From assembly GCF_000306765.2 (NCBI RefSeq), contig NC_017941.2, forward strand, positions 124,001 through 188,000: 64,000 nt of DNA, in the 5' to 3' direction. The notes beneath the pieces were generated by a model that searched no databases, was not told where the DNA came from, and worked only from the letters and a program-made list of their open reading frames with translations. This stretch comes from Haloferax mediterranei ATCC 33500 (GTDB lineage Archaea; Halobacteriota; Halobacteria; Halobacteriales; Haloferacaceae). Made by a program: the position numbers and the translations under genes. This document shows positions 1-9,497 of this stretch, one piece after another (positions within the stretch are counted from its first letter, which is position 1; each line of letters starts with the position of its first letter).

Positions 1-84
1 CGGGTCGAGCGAGAAGTCAGAGTAGTCCTCGTCGAACCCCTGCCCTTCTGAGAATCGGTGGGGCCGCTTGCCGTCGTCGGTCAT
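1..84 (-). CDS. N-terminal fragment of an unidentified protein (runs off the window)
   Basis: An ATG at 84 on the minus strand opens a frame of 28 codons that runs to the window edge with no stop. The start reads MTDDGKRPHRFSEG and is acidic and polar, like a haloarchaeal cytosolic N-terminus. It is divergent from the histidine phosphatase gene, with a 91-bp shared promoter region. Too little is visible to assign a family. Confidence 0.55.
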   Translation of the reverse strand, partial: MTDDGKRPHRFSEGQGFDEDYSDFSLDP

Positions 85-175
85 ATAGCCGCGCTTGGGT
101 GTCACGGCGGTTAAACGCTACGTCAGAGCGGCGACACCGACCGCTTTTTAGCCTCGCGGGGGTGACCGTCTGCGA

Positions 176-817
176 ATGACTACCCCTGCGACAACTGTGG
201 TTTCGTTCGTCCGGCACGCCCACTCGCCGTACATCCCGGATGCCGAACGGAGCCGTGGTCTCTCGCGTCGAGGACGCCGCGATGCCGCCCGCATCACCGC
301 TCACCTCGCCGATGTCGCTGACGTGGTCGCCACGAGTCCGTACAAGCGTGCCCGGGCGACCGTCGAAGGCGTCTCTGACGCTGCCGGCGTCCCGCTGGTC
401 GTTGACGAGGACCTTCGCGAACGCGAACTTGCAGGAGAACACGTCGAGGACTTCGATACCGCCGTCGAACACCTCTGGGCGAACCCCACGGCGTCCCACC
501 CCGGCGGTGAATCACACTCCGAAGCACAGGCCCGCGGCGTGGCGGCGGTGGACCGACTCGTCGAAGCCTACCCCGACCGGCACGTCGCCGTCGGGACCCA
601 CGGGACGCTCATGGCGCTCGTGTTCAACGCCTACGACCCGCGCTACGGCTACGAGTTCTGGGATGGACTCTCGATGCCTGACGTATACGAAGTGACATTC
701 GTCGACGACAATCCCCTCAGCATCGTTCGGACGTGGGTTCCCCCGGATGAACGGTCTGACGTGGGCGACCGCGACCCGACAGCAGGGGTCGGCGATGCGG
801 ATGGCTCCGATTTCTGA
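176..817 (+). CDS. Histidine phosphatase superfamily protein
   Basis: 213 aa. The phosphohistidine signature is RHAHS at residues 13-17 (H14 the likely nucleophile, the usual RHG changed to RHA). A second arginine lies in SPYKRAR near residue 58, the acid/base glutamate region is RERE near 81-84, and the distal histidine is in GTHG (H142). This is the broad phosphoglycerate-mutase-like fold; family members act on small phosphoesters and the substrate cannot be read here. The C-terminus after about residue 190 is an acidic Asp/Gly-rich tail, common in haloarchaea. It sits alone between a divergent partial gene and thpR. Confidence 0.85.
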   Translation: MTTPATTVVSFVRHAHSPYIPDAERSRGLSRRGRRDAARITAHLADVADVVATSPYKRARATVEGVSDAAGVPLVVDEDLRERELAGEHVEDFDTAVEHLWANPTASHPGGESHSEAQARGVAAVDRLVEAYPDRHVAVGTHGTLMALVFNAYDPRYGYEFWDGLSMPDVYEVTFVDDNPLSIVRTWVPPDERSDVGDRDPTAGVGDADGSDF

Positions 818-912
818 GCTGAATGCGTTCAGTCTCTGAGATGGGGGTGCTGAGCTGTCCCCGTGTTGCCCCCGGCGGAACCTTAACGTCCGTTTCCGGC
901 CACTATTCTACC

Positions 913-1467
913 ATGCGACTGTTCCTCGCTATCGACCTCCCGTCGTCGCTCTCGGAGGATGTCGCTGCGGTGCAAGAACTGCTCTCTGACGCCGACAGCC
1001 TCCAGTTCACCGACCCCGAACAGGCGCACGTCACGCTGAAATTCCTCGGTGAGACATCGCCGGACCGACTGGACGAAGTCGAAGACGCGGTCGAGGATGC
1101 GCTCGACGCGGCTGCTGTGGACCCGTTCGACGCCTCGGTCGGCGGACTGGGCGTCTTCCCATCGCTCGACTACATTCGCGTCATCTGGACCGGCGTTACC
1201 GACGGTGCCGACGAAATGACCCGACTTCACGAGGCTCTCGAACGGGAGACGACGGCGCTCGGATTCGACGCCGAAGACCACGAATTCTCGCCGCACATCA
1301 CACTCGCCCGCATGAACGACGCCCGATGGAAAGCCCACGTGCGGCGGGTCGTCGAACAGGAGGCCCCAACTATCGGAACGTTTCGGGTTCGGGAGGTTCG
1401 GCTGAAAAAGAGCGAACTCGGACCCAACGGCCCCGAGTACGGGACTGTCGCGCGGTTTTCGCTGTAG
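913..1467 (+). CDS. thpR: RNA 2',3'-cyclic phosphodiesterase / 2'-5' RNA ligase family
   Basis: 184 aa from ATG 913. A longer in-frame start at 823 is rejected because the family begins with a short hydrophobic strand, here MRLFLAIDLP. Both signature motifs of the 2H phosphoesterase fold are present: HVTL at residues 39-42 and HITL at 128-131. The length matches the archaeal LigT/ThpR family, which hydrolyses 2',3'-cyclic phosphate RNA ends and can join 2'-5' halves in vitro. The physiological substrate in archaea is not settled. The gene converges on the transporter gene at 1504, with 36 bp between. Confidence 0.88.
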   Translation: MRLFLAIDLPSSLSEDVAAVQELLSDADSLQFTDPEQAHVTLKFLGETSPDRLDEVEDAVEDALDAAAVDPFDASVGGLGVFPSLDYIRVIWTGVTDGADEMTRLHEALERETTALGFDAEDHEFSPHITLARMNDARWKAHVRRVVEQEAPTIGTFRVREVRLKKSELGPNGPEYGTVARFSL

Positions 1468-1503
1468 CGCCGATTCGTCGTCACCCGCTCGACTACGGCT
1501 TCG

Positions 1504-2442
1504 TCAATCGTCCGTCGGCTTACGCTGTTGGCGAGCCATAGCGCGCCGGAGTTCACTCCGAATCGCATCCCGCTTGAACAGGAGAAAGCCGACGAAGATG
1601 AGCACGAATCCGACGACGGTCGTCTTTGTTGGGGCCCGCTCGATAATAACCCACTCCGCGAGCGCGGCGAAAATCGGGATGACGTACTCCAGAATGCTCA
1701 CCTCGATGGGTCCGATTCGGTCGAGGAGCCAGAAGTACAGTAAGAACCCGCCCGCACCCGCGACGACGGCGAGATAGCCGGTCGCGACCAACGCTTGCGG
1801 AGTCCACACCGCCCCAGCGGCGGACTCCCACGGGAGCGCGATACTCGTCACGTGAAGCGTGACAGCACCGATGAGCATCATCCACGATTGCACAGCCAGT
1901 AACGACATATCCGTCTCGCTGTCGTGGGTGAGCACCGCGCCGAGGGCGAAAGCAATCGCAGAGCTGAACACCAACACTGCCCCGACGAGGTTCGACGACA
2001 GCAGGTTCTCGGGGTCCGGGTTGGCGATGACGACGAGACCGAGGAATCCGAGGACCAGTCCCGCTGTTTTGATGGGGGAGAGCCGTTCTCGGGTGGCCGT
2101 CAAACGGGTGAGCGTGGGCGTCGCGAGCGGGATGATGCCGAGGAGAACCGATGCGACTGACCCGGGAATGTACACCTGACCGGAGAACAGGAGCGCGTGG
2201 TGTGCGCCGATGCTGAACACTCCCCCAGCGAGAATCGGCCGCCACTCGCTCCGTTCGGTCGGGACGAATCGGTCGCCGCGGGCGACGGTGAGAGCGAACA
2301 ATAAGAGGGCCGCAATGTCGAATCGGACCGCTCCAAGAAACGCTGGTGGAACCGATTCAAGGGCGATGTCAGTGGCGAGAAAGGCGCTGCCCCAGACCGC
2401 TGAGAGTGCCACGAAGACGACGAGTGTACGGGCCCGACTCAT
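1504..2442 (-). CDS. DMT superfamily (EamA-type) transporter
   Basis: 312 aa, almost wholly hydrophobic, with about ten predicted membrane helices arranged as two EamA repeats. The second repeat starts near GAVLTHDSE (about residue 170). It begins MSRARTLVVFVALSAVWG, with the small-residue first helix and W-G-S-A-F segment typical of RhaT/EamA exporters. The C-terminus is basic and cytoplasmic (FKRDAIRSELRR). Members export or import amino acids, sugars or nucleotide metabolites; no substrate can be assigned. It is single, between thpR and the ribosomal protein cluster. Confidence 0.85.
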   Translation of the reverse strand: MSRARTLVVFVALSAVWGSAFLATDIALESVPPAFLGAVRFDIAALLLFALTVARGDRFVPTERSEWRPILAGGVFSIGAHHALLFSGQVYIPGSVASVLLGIIPLATPTLTRLTATRERLSPIKTAGLVLGFLGLVVIANPDPENLLSSNLVGAVLVFSSAIAFALGAVLTHDSETDMSLLAVQSWMMLIGAVTLHVTSIALPWESAAGAVWTPQALVATGYLAVVAGAGGFLLYFWLLDRIGPIEVSILEYVIPIFAALAEWVIIERAPTKTTVVGFVLIFVGFLLFKRDAIRSELRRAMARQQRKPTDD

Positions 2443-2573
2443 TCGGTTCAGACGTTTCCGTCGGCGGTACTGAATAGGTCGGTTCGCGGACGTGCTTGCC
2501 GCCGAGATATCGAGGGATTGTCGGTTCGCACGTGCGGACGCATCTCACACGGCTAAAACGCGAAGGAACAAGA

Positions 2574-2579
2574 TTTTAT
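2574..2579 (+). promoter_or_regulatory. TATA box of the rpl39e cluster
   Basis: TTTTAT centred about 29 bases before the L39e ATG at 2606. The spacing gives a leaderless or nearly leaderless transcript for the rpl39e-rpl31e-eif6 run. Confidence 0.6.
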
Positions 2580-2605
2580 GCGGAGGATGGAAAGTGTAGC
2601 CCACT

Positions 2606-2758
2606 ATGGGTAAGAAGTCGAAGGCTAAGAAGAAGCGTCTGGCGAAGCTCGAGCGCCAGAACAGTCGTGTCCCCGCGTGGGTCATGCTCAAAACTGATAT
2701 GGAAGTTTCGCGAAACCCCAAGCGTCGCAACTGGCGGCGGAGCAACACGGACGAGTAA
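2606..2758 (+). CDS. rpl39e: 50S ribosomal protein L39e
   Basis: 50 aa, [18 protein letters not shown] start and [10 protein letters not shown] near the end. It is very basic, which stands out against the acidic proteome and is expected for this tunnel-lining ribosomal protein. Length and sequence match archaeal/eukaryotic L39e (absent from bacteria). The stop at 2758 is 3 bp from the start of rpl31e, so the two are translated from one mRNA. The order L39e-L31e-aIF6 is conserved across archaea. Confidence 0.95.
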
Positions 2759-2761
2759 GCA

Positions 2762-3040
2762 ATGAGCGCAAACGACTTCGAGGAGCGCGTCGTCACCGTC
2801 CCGCTCCGCGACGTGAAGGCAGTCCCGTCCCACGAGCGCGCAGGTCGCTCGATGAAAATCATCCGCGAACACCTCGCGAAGCACTTCAAGGTCGACGCCG
2901 AAAACGTGCGCCTCGACCCGCAGATCAACGAGGACATCTGGGAGCACGGTCGGCAGAGCCCGCCGAGCAAGTTCCGCGTCCGCGCTGCCCGTTTCGACGA
3001 GGACGGCGAGTCGATCGTCGAAGCCGAACCGGCCGAGTAA
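2762..3040 (+). CDS. rpl31e: 50S ribosomal protein L31e
   Basis: 92 aa. It opens MSANDFEERVVTVPLRDVK and contains the family segment RAGRSMKIIREHLAKHF followed by VRLDPQINEDIWEHG. L31e sits near the exit tunnel and contributes to the docking surface for nascent-chain factors. That fits its place in an operon upstream of aIF6, L18a, prefoldin and FtsY. It lies 3 bp after L39e and 3 bp before eif6, so translation is probably coupled. Confidence 0.95.
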   Translation: MSANDFEERVVTVPLRDVKAVPSHERAGRSMKIIREHLAKHFKVDAENVRLDPQINEDIWEHGRQSPPSKFRVRAARFDEDGESIVEAEPAE

Positions 3041-3043
3041 ACG

Positions 3044-3709
3044 GTGCTCCGCGCCTCCTTCGCCGGTTCGTCCTACATCGGCGTCTTCGCTCGGGCAACC
3101 GACGATGTGCTTCTCGTCCGCCCGGACGCCGACGACTCGCTCGCCGAGCAGATGGCCGAAGAACTCGACGTGCCGGTGGTCCAGACGACCATCGGCGGGT
3201 CCGGCACTGTCGGTGCGTTAGCGACAGGTAACGAGAACGGTCTTCTCGTCTCGAGTCGTGCGACGACCCGCGAAAAGGAGGCCCTCGAAGACGCTGTAGA
3301 CCTTCCTGTCTACGAGCTTCCCGGTCGTATCAACGCCGCCGGAAACGTCGTTCTCGCGAACGACTACGGCGCGTACGTCCACACGGACCTCTCCGACGAG
3401 GCCGTCGCAGCCGTCGAAGACGCGCTGGACGTGCCCGTCGAACGCGGCGACCTCGCCGACGTTCGGACCGTCGGGATGGCGGCCGTCGCCAACAATCGCG
3501 GCGTCCTCTGCCACCCGAAATCTCGGGAACCCGAACTCGAGGCGCTCGAATCGCTCCTCGACGTTCGCGCTGACATCGGCACTATCAACTACGGCGGACC
3601 GCTCGTCGGCTCCGGCCTCGTCTCCAACGACGAGGGATATATCGTCGGCGAAGACACGACCGGCCCAGAGCTGGGTCGCATCGAAGACGCCCTCGACTAC
3701 ATCGACTGA
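3044..3709 (+). CDS. eif6: Translation initiation factor aIF6 (anti-association factor)
   Basis: 221 aa from a GTG start, three bases after the L31e stop. The protein shows the repeated pentein units of eIF6: recurring blocks such as [31 protein letters not shown] and [11 protein letters not shown], about 45 residues apart. aIF6 binds the large ribosomal subunit and blocks premature joining of the small subunit, and in eukaryotes it acts in 60S maturation. Length is typical. The GTG start is supported by spacing to the upstream gene and by the family N-terminus ([12 protein letters not shown]). Confidence 0.95.
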
Positions 3710-3790
3710 GGGCCTCACGTCCGCCCGTTTTGCGGTTCACTTTCGCTCCGAGTAGGAAGACTCTTCCCGCTTGCCGCCCGACCGATGTGC

Positions 3791-3967
3791 ATGAGCCAGT
3801 TCACTATCACGGGCAGCTTCACGAGCCGTGGCGTGGTCCACGAGTTCACGAAGACTGTGGAAGCCCCCAACGAAAACGTCGCAGAAGAGCGAGCGTATTC
3901 GCTTATCGGAAGCGAGCACGGAATTAAGCGTACGAAGGTTACCCTTTCTGAGGTGTCCGCAGCATGA
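3791..3967 (+). CDS. rpl18a: 50S ribosomal protein L18a (LX / L20a)
   Basis: 58 aa from ATG 3791 ([10 protein letters not shown]). An in-frame ATG two codons upstream would add only Met-Cys. The family pattern is visible: a beta-strand start, [22 protein letters not shown], and a basic [11 protein letters not shown] end. LX is a small archaeal large-subunit protein located beside aIF6 and prefoldin genes in most archaea. Its TGA overlaps the pfdA ATG by four bases (ATGA), which implies coupled translation. Confidence 0.93.
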
Positions 3968-4437
3968 TGGGCGGTGGTCAGCAGCAACTCCAACAGCTTT
4001 CCCAAGAGCTGCAGGCCATCGACGAGGAAATCGAATCGCTCGAAGGTGAGGTTTCGGACCTGAACCAGGAGAAGTCCGAAATCGACGAGGCTGTCGAAGC
4101 CATCGAGACGCTCGAAACCGGCTCGACCGTGCAGGTCCCGCTCGGCGGCGACGCGTACCTCCGCGCCGAAGTACAGGACATCGACGAAATCATCGTCTCC
4201 CTCGGCGCCAACTACGCCGCCGAACAGGACCAGACGACCGCCATCGAAGCCCTGCGCCGCAAGCAGGACATGCTCGACGAGGAAATCGCCAGCATCCGCG
4301 GTCAGATTGAAGACCTCGAAGAAGAGAGCGACGAAATCGAGCAGCAGGCGATGCAGGCCCAACAGCAGATGCAGCAACAGCAGATGCAGCAGATGCAGCA
4401 GATGCAGGGCGAGGGCGACGACGGCGACGACGAGTAA
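3964..4437 (+). CDS. pfdA: Prefoldin subunit alpha
   Basis: 157 aa. Two long heptad-rich helices (about residues 5-50 and 90-140) flank a short beta-hairpin region around [14 protein letters not shown] and [12 protein letters not shown], the alpha-class prefoldin layout. The hexamer holds unfolded chains and passes them to the thermosome, which is also in this window. The C-terminus is a Gln/Met-rich extension (QQQMQQ repeats) ending in an acidic tail. It overlaps L18a by four bases and is followed 21 bp later by ftsY. Confidence 0.95.
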
Positions 4438-4458
4438 TCCCAACAACCCATTATTCAG

Positions 4459-5853
4459 ATGTTCGACGGACTGAAGAAGAAACTCAACAGCTTCCGGAAA
4501 GACGTCGAAGATACCGCCGAAGAGAAAGCCGAAGCGGCCGCTGAGGACGCTGAGGCCGACGCGGAAGCGGAACTCGACGAACCGGCGGCGGACGTAGCAG
4601 ATGCCGAAGCCACTGAGACGACGGCGACCGAGACCGGTTCGGACGCTGTCGAGACTGACACCGAGACGGCCGACGCCGGTTCGGAGACAGTCGACGCCGA
4701 TGCAGACGCGGCCGACGCCGACGCCGCCGCGGTTGACACCGACGCCGGAAACGGGCCGGTAGCCGAACCGCCCGGCGATACGTCGGGTTCCCAAGCGACC
4801 GCTCGGTCGGAGACGATGCCGGACTCCGGAACAGACGAGGCCGCGGCCGACGATGTTCCCGAGGCTGACGACGATTCCGAGGACGACGTTCCCGAGTCGC
4901 TCGCTTCCGACGCGGCGAAAGCAGCGCTATCGAAAGAAGCCGAAGACGACTCGTCGTCCAACGCAAGCCGACTGAAGCGTGCTGCCGCCTTCGCCACGGG
5001 GAAAGTCGTTATCGAGGAAGAAGACCTCGAAGACCCCCTGTGGGAACTCGAAATGGCGCTCCTCCAGAGCGACGTGGAGATGCAGGTCGCAGAGGAGATT
5101 CTCGACACCATCCGCGAGAAACTCCTCGGCGAGACGCGAAAGCAGGTCAACAGTACCGGCCAACTCGTCTCCGAGGCGCTTCACGACGCACTCTACGAAG
5201 TCATCAGCGTCGGACAGTTCGACTTCGACCAGCGCATCGCCGAGGCGGACAAGCCTGTCACCCTCATCTTCACCGGCATCAACGGTGTTGGGAAGACGAC
5301 GACCATCGCCAAACTGGCCCGCTACTTCGAAAAACAGGGCTACTCGACGGTGCTCGCCAACGGTGACACCTACCGTGCCGGCGCGAACGAGCAGATTCGC
5401 GAGCACGCGGACGCGCTCGACAAGAAACTCATTTCCCACGAGCAGGGCGGTGACCCGGCGGCCGTCATCTACGACGCCGTCGAGTACGCCGAGGCCCACG
5501 ACATCGACATCGTCCTCGGCGACACGGCCGGTCGACTCCACACGTCGAACGACCTCATGGCGCAGTTGGAGAAAATCGACCGCGTCGTCGGTCCGGACCT
5601 CACCATCTTCGTGGACGAGGCCGTCGCCGGACAGGATGCGGTCGAACGCGCCCGGCAGTTCAACGACGCGGCCGCCATCGACGGCGCGATTCTCACGAAG
5701 GCCGACGCCGACTCCAACGGCGGCGCGGCCATCTCCATCGCGTACGTCACGGGCAAGCCCATCCTGTTCCTCGGCGTGGGACAGGGCTACGACCACATCG
5801 AGCGGTTCGACCCCGAAGCGATGGTCGACAGACTCCTCGGCGAAGAGGAGTAA
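4459..5853 (+). CDS. ftsY: Signal recognition particle receptor FtsY
   Basis: 464 aa. Residues 1-160 form an extremely acidic Ala/Glu/Asp domain, the membrane-targeting A region. Then come the N domain (helical, near LEDPLWELEMALLQ) and the G domain. GTPase motifs: P-loop GINGVGKTTT near 273, DTYRAGA, DTAGR near 355, and TKADAD near 413 for guanine recognition; GQGYDHIERF closes the domain. FtsY receives SRP-ribosome complexes at the membrane and pairs with SRP54, encoded 0.9 kb downstream. It is the last gene of the run from rpl39e. Confidence 0.96.
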   Translation: MFDGLKKKLNSFRKDVEDTAEEKAEAAAEDAEADAEAELDEPAADVADAEATETTATETGSDAVETDTETADAGSETVDADADAADADAAAVDTDAGNGPVAEPPGDTSGSQATARSETMPDSGTDEAAADDVPEADDDSEDDVPESLASDAAKAALSKEAEDDSSSNASRLKRAAAFATGKVVIEEEDLEDPLWELEMALLQSDVEMQVAEEILDTIREKLLGETRKQVNSTGQLVSEALHDALYEVISVGQFDFDQRIAEADKPVTLIFTGINGVGKTTTIAKLARYFEKQGYSTVLANGDTYRAGANEQIREHADALDKKLISHEQGGDPAAVIYDAVEYAEAHDIDIVLGDTAGRLHTSNDLMAQLEKIDRVVGPDLTIFVDEAVAGQDAVERARQFNDAAAIDGAILTKADADSNGGAAISIAYVTGKPILFLGVGQGYDHIERFDPEAMVDRLLGEEE

Positions 5854-5861
5854 ACTGAAAC

Positions 5862-5906
5862 AACCGGTTTCACCGACTGCACCGGCTGTACCGGTTTCAC
5901 CGGTTC
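5862..5906. repeat. Five tandem 9-bp units after ftsY
   Basis: The intergenic stretch reads as five consecutive 9-mers close to CACCGGTTT (variants AACCGGTTT, CACCGACTG, CACCGGCTG, TACCGGTTT, CACCGGTTC). It lies between the convergent ends of ftsY and the LysE-type gene. Role unknown. Confidence 0.6.
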
Positions 5907-5942
5907 CACAACTTCGGTCCGTCGTTCAGTCCGTCATCCCTT

Positions 5943-6560
5943 CTATTCCAGTGCAAGAACGATGCCGAGCAACAGCATCGTCCCCGCTCCCACGTAGTTC
6001 AGGGCGCTCGTGACGCGGGTTTCTGCGAGGGCGGTTCCGAGTCTGTCGGCTCCGAGCGCGACGACCGAGAGATAGAGTGCTGTGAGTACGGCGTACGTCG
6101 CGCCCAAAAACGCCATCTGGACCCCTGCACCCGAACTCCGGCTTGCGAACCCGGGAAGGAAGGCGAGGAAGAACAGCGCAACCTTCGGGTTGAGCGCGTT
6201 CACGAGGACGCCCCGGCGAAAACTCGCCCCACGCTGGTTTTCGACGGACGGGTCGAATTCGTCGTTTCGAAGGGCGACGACGCCGAGGTAGACGAGATAG
6301 GCTGCACCGACGTACTGGAGGGCGGTCGCCGCCTCGGGCACCGCACGGAAGAGCGCGGCAACGCCGAGCGCGGCGAGACTCGTGTGGAAGAGGACGCCGG
6401 TTGCGATGCCGAACGCCGACCGGACACCCGACTCGCGCCCGTCGAGGCCGCGGGCGAGGACGTACATCGTGTCGGGACCGGGAGCGAGGATGAGTGCGAC
6501 CGCTGCGCCGCAAAACGCGAGGTAGGTCCCGAGGGTGAGTCCGAACGCGAGGCTCGTCAT
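5943..6560 (-). CDS. LysE/RhtB family exporter
   Basis: 205 aa with about six membrane helices. The family signature after the first helix is clear: PGPDTMYVLARGLDGRESGVRSAFG, matching the PGP..l.v...l..G...G....G pattern of LysE/RhtB exporters. LNPKVALFFLAFLPGF in the middle is also characteristic. These proteins export amino acids or related small metabolites; the substrate is not predictable. It converges on ftsY and diverges from srp54. Confidence 0.9.
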   Translation of the reverse strand: MTSLAFGLTLGTYLAFCGAAVALILAPGPDTMYVLARGLDGRESGVRSAFGIATGVLFHTSLAALGVAALFRAVPEAATALQYVGAAYLVYLGVVALRNDEFDPSVENQRGASFRRGVLVNALNPKVALFFLAFLPGFASRSSGAGVQMAFLGATYAVLTALYLSVVALGADRLGTALAETRVTSALNYVGAGTMLLLGIVLALE

Positions 6561-6731
6561 CTATCGGGCGTACACTGCTCGGAGAGAAAGAACGCAGGGT
6601 TCAGGAAGCATTTGAGTTCTGATGCTTGCGTCCTCGGTCGACTATCATCTATGGATGTGTGGTGTTGTATGAGTGTGTGGTGTTGTCTCGCAAACGCGAC
6701 GGATAAAGCCTTTACCGACGCGACGGCGTAG

Positions 6732-8135
<1,404 letters not shown>

Positions 8136-8235
8136 GTTTTCAGTTCTTCCATAACACCGTTACCGACCCGTGCCACACCGGCCATACGTGTGAGATACCG
8201 CCGACTTTTAACGTTCGAGGCCGTCGCACCCGACA

Positions 8236-8817
8236 ATGACGGTGCGAGACGTTGCAGTCGAGGCCTATAAGGAAGCCTTGCCTGCACTCGCGGCGAGTCT
8301 CGTCGGGGGCCTCATCGCGGGCGTCGTTCTCGGCGGCATGCGCGCCGAACTTCGAGCAGTTCCGGGATTGCTCGTTCTCGTTCCCGCACTGCTCGCAACC
8401 CGCGGCAACGTCTACGGTTCGCTCGGTGCTCGCATCGCAACCGGACTCCATCAGGGTCTCGTCGAACCGCACGTAACCAGCGGTGACAAGCGGCTCCGCG
8501 CCGCCACCACGGCCGCCCTCGCAAACGGAGTGCTGACGAGCACCTTCGCCGCCGTAGTTGCGTTTTTCCTCCTTTCGTTCCTCGGCAGTACTGTCGCTCC
8601 ACTCTCGATTCTCGTCGGCATCGCAATCGTCGCCGGATTGCTCTCGGGTATCGTTCTCACCGTCGTCGTCGTCACCGTCGTCTTCGCGGGCTATCGGCGG
8701 GGCCGAAATCCGGACACTATCGTCGGTCCCGTCGTGACGACGACCGGCGACGTGTTCGGTATCCTCTTTTTACTCATCGCGGTTAGAACCGTCCTCGCCA
8801 TCGCGGGGGTGCTCTGA
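8236..8817 (+). CDS. MgtE/SLC41-type divalent cation transporter half (first of pair)
   Basis: 193 aa, about five membrane helices. It resembles the membrane domain of MgtE: AASLVGGLIAGVVLGG in the first helix, LVPALLATRGNVYGSLGARIATGLHQG (the P-A-L-x-x-x-x-G-N segment) and VVTTTGDVFGILFLL near the end. The CBS and N domains that sense Mg2+ in bacterial MgtE are absent. The next gene, one base downstream, encodes a second half of similar size, so the pair may form one pseudo-dimeric channel as in eukaryotic SLC41. A TATA-like CTTTTA near 8205-8210 fits a leaderless ATG. Confidence 0.85.
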   Translation: MTVRDVAVEAYKEALPALAASLVGGLIAGVVLGGMRAELRAVPGLLVLVPALLATRGNVYGSLGARIATGLHQGLVEPHVTSGDKRLRAATTAALANGVLTSTFAAVVAFFLLSFLGSTVAPLSILVGIAIVAGLLSGIVLTVVVVTVVFAGYRRGRNPDTIVGPVVTTTGDVFGILFLLIAVRTVLAIAGVL

Positions 8818-8818
8818 C

Positions 8819-9379
8819 GTGCCCACCGAGTGGACCGTCCGCGCCATCACGCGAGCGATGCTTCCCGTCTTGCTCGTGCTCACGCTCGTCGAACTCGGAA
8901 GTGGTCTCGTCCTCGGAAGCTTCGAGGCGCAGTTGCTCCAGTATCCGTCGCTTCTCGTGCTCGTCCCGGTCACCATCGGAACAGCGGGCAACCTCGGAAG
9001 CGTTCTCGCAGCGCGACTCTCCACGTCGTTTCACCTCGGGACGCTCACGTTTTCGCCTAGTGACGACGAACTCGCCGGAAACGCCATCGCGACGCTCGCG
9101 CTCGCGGTAACCATGTTTCCCGTTATCGGTGCCGGCGCGTGGCTCGCGACACTCGTCGTCTCCGGCGACCCCGCGTTGACCTTCGCTACGGTCATCTGGG
9201 TCGCCCTGTTGAGCGGGATTTCGCTCGCCATCTTGGCTATTCTAGTGACGTTCACCGCGACCTACTTCGCCTATCAGTTCGGTCTCGACCCCGACGACGT
9301 CGTTATCCCTGTCGTCACCAACGTCTGCGACGTGTTGGGTGTCGTCGTTTTGTTCGTCGTGGCGCAGCTATTCATTTAG
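8819..9379 (+). CDS. MgtE/SLC41-type divalent cation transporter half (second of pair)
   Basis: 186 aa from GTG 8819, one base after the preceding stop. It repeats the signature of its neighbour: VLVPVTIGTAGNLGSVLAARL near residues 47-67 and VIPVVTNVCDVLGVVVLF at the end, with LELGSGLVLGSFEAQL in the first helix. About five helices and no soluble domain. The one-base spacing argues for co-translation and assembly with the upstream half. Mg2+ (or Co2+) is the family substrate; this is inference. Confidence 0.85.
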   Translation: MPTEWTVRAITRAMLPVLLVLTLVELGSGLVLGSFEAQLLQYPSLLVLVPVTIGTAGNLGSVLAARLSTSFHLGTLTFSPSDDELAGNAIATLALAVTMFPVIGAGAWLATLVVSGDPALTFATVIWVALLSGISLAILAILVTFTATYFAYQFGLDPDDVVIPVVTNVCDVLGVVVLFVVAQLFI

Positions 9380-9397
9380 TCCTCGCCCGCCCGGCGG

Positions 9398-9466
9398 CGA
9401 CGGGTGGCTCTGACCGACGGCGACGGGTGGCTCTGACCGACGGCGACGGGTGGCTCTGACCGACGG
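9398..9466. repeat. Three perfect 23-bp tandem repeats
   Basis: Three head-to-tail copies of a 23-bp unit start at 9398, 9421 and 9444 with no mismatch. The unit begins CGACGGGTGGCTC and ends TGACCGACGG. They fill the gap between the second MgtE-like gene and the nucleoside-recognition gene, and end a few bases before the TATA-like AGTTTATT of the latter. Confidence 0.9.
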
Positions 9467-9497
9467 CGATTAGTTTATTCGGACCTGAGAACTCTCC

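Noticed and set aside
3715..4794. Minus-strand frame of 359 codons opposite rpl18a, pfdA and ftsY
   Set aside because: Crosses three well-identified genes and reads as Leu/Gly/Val-rich antisense sequence.
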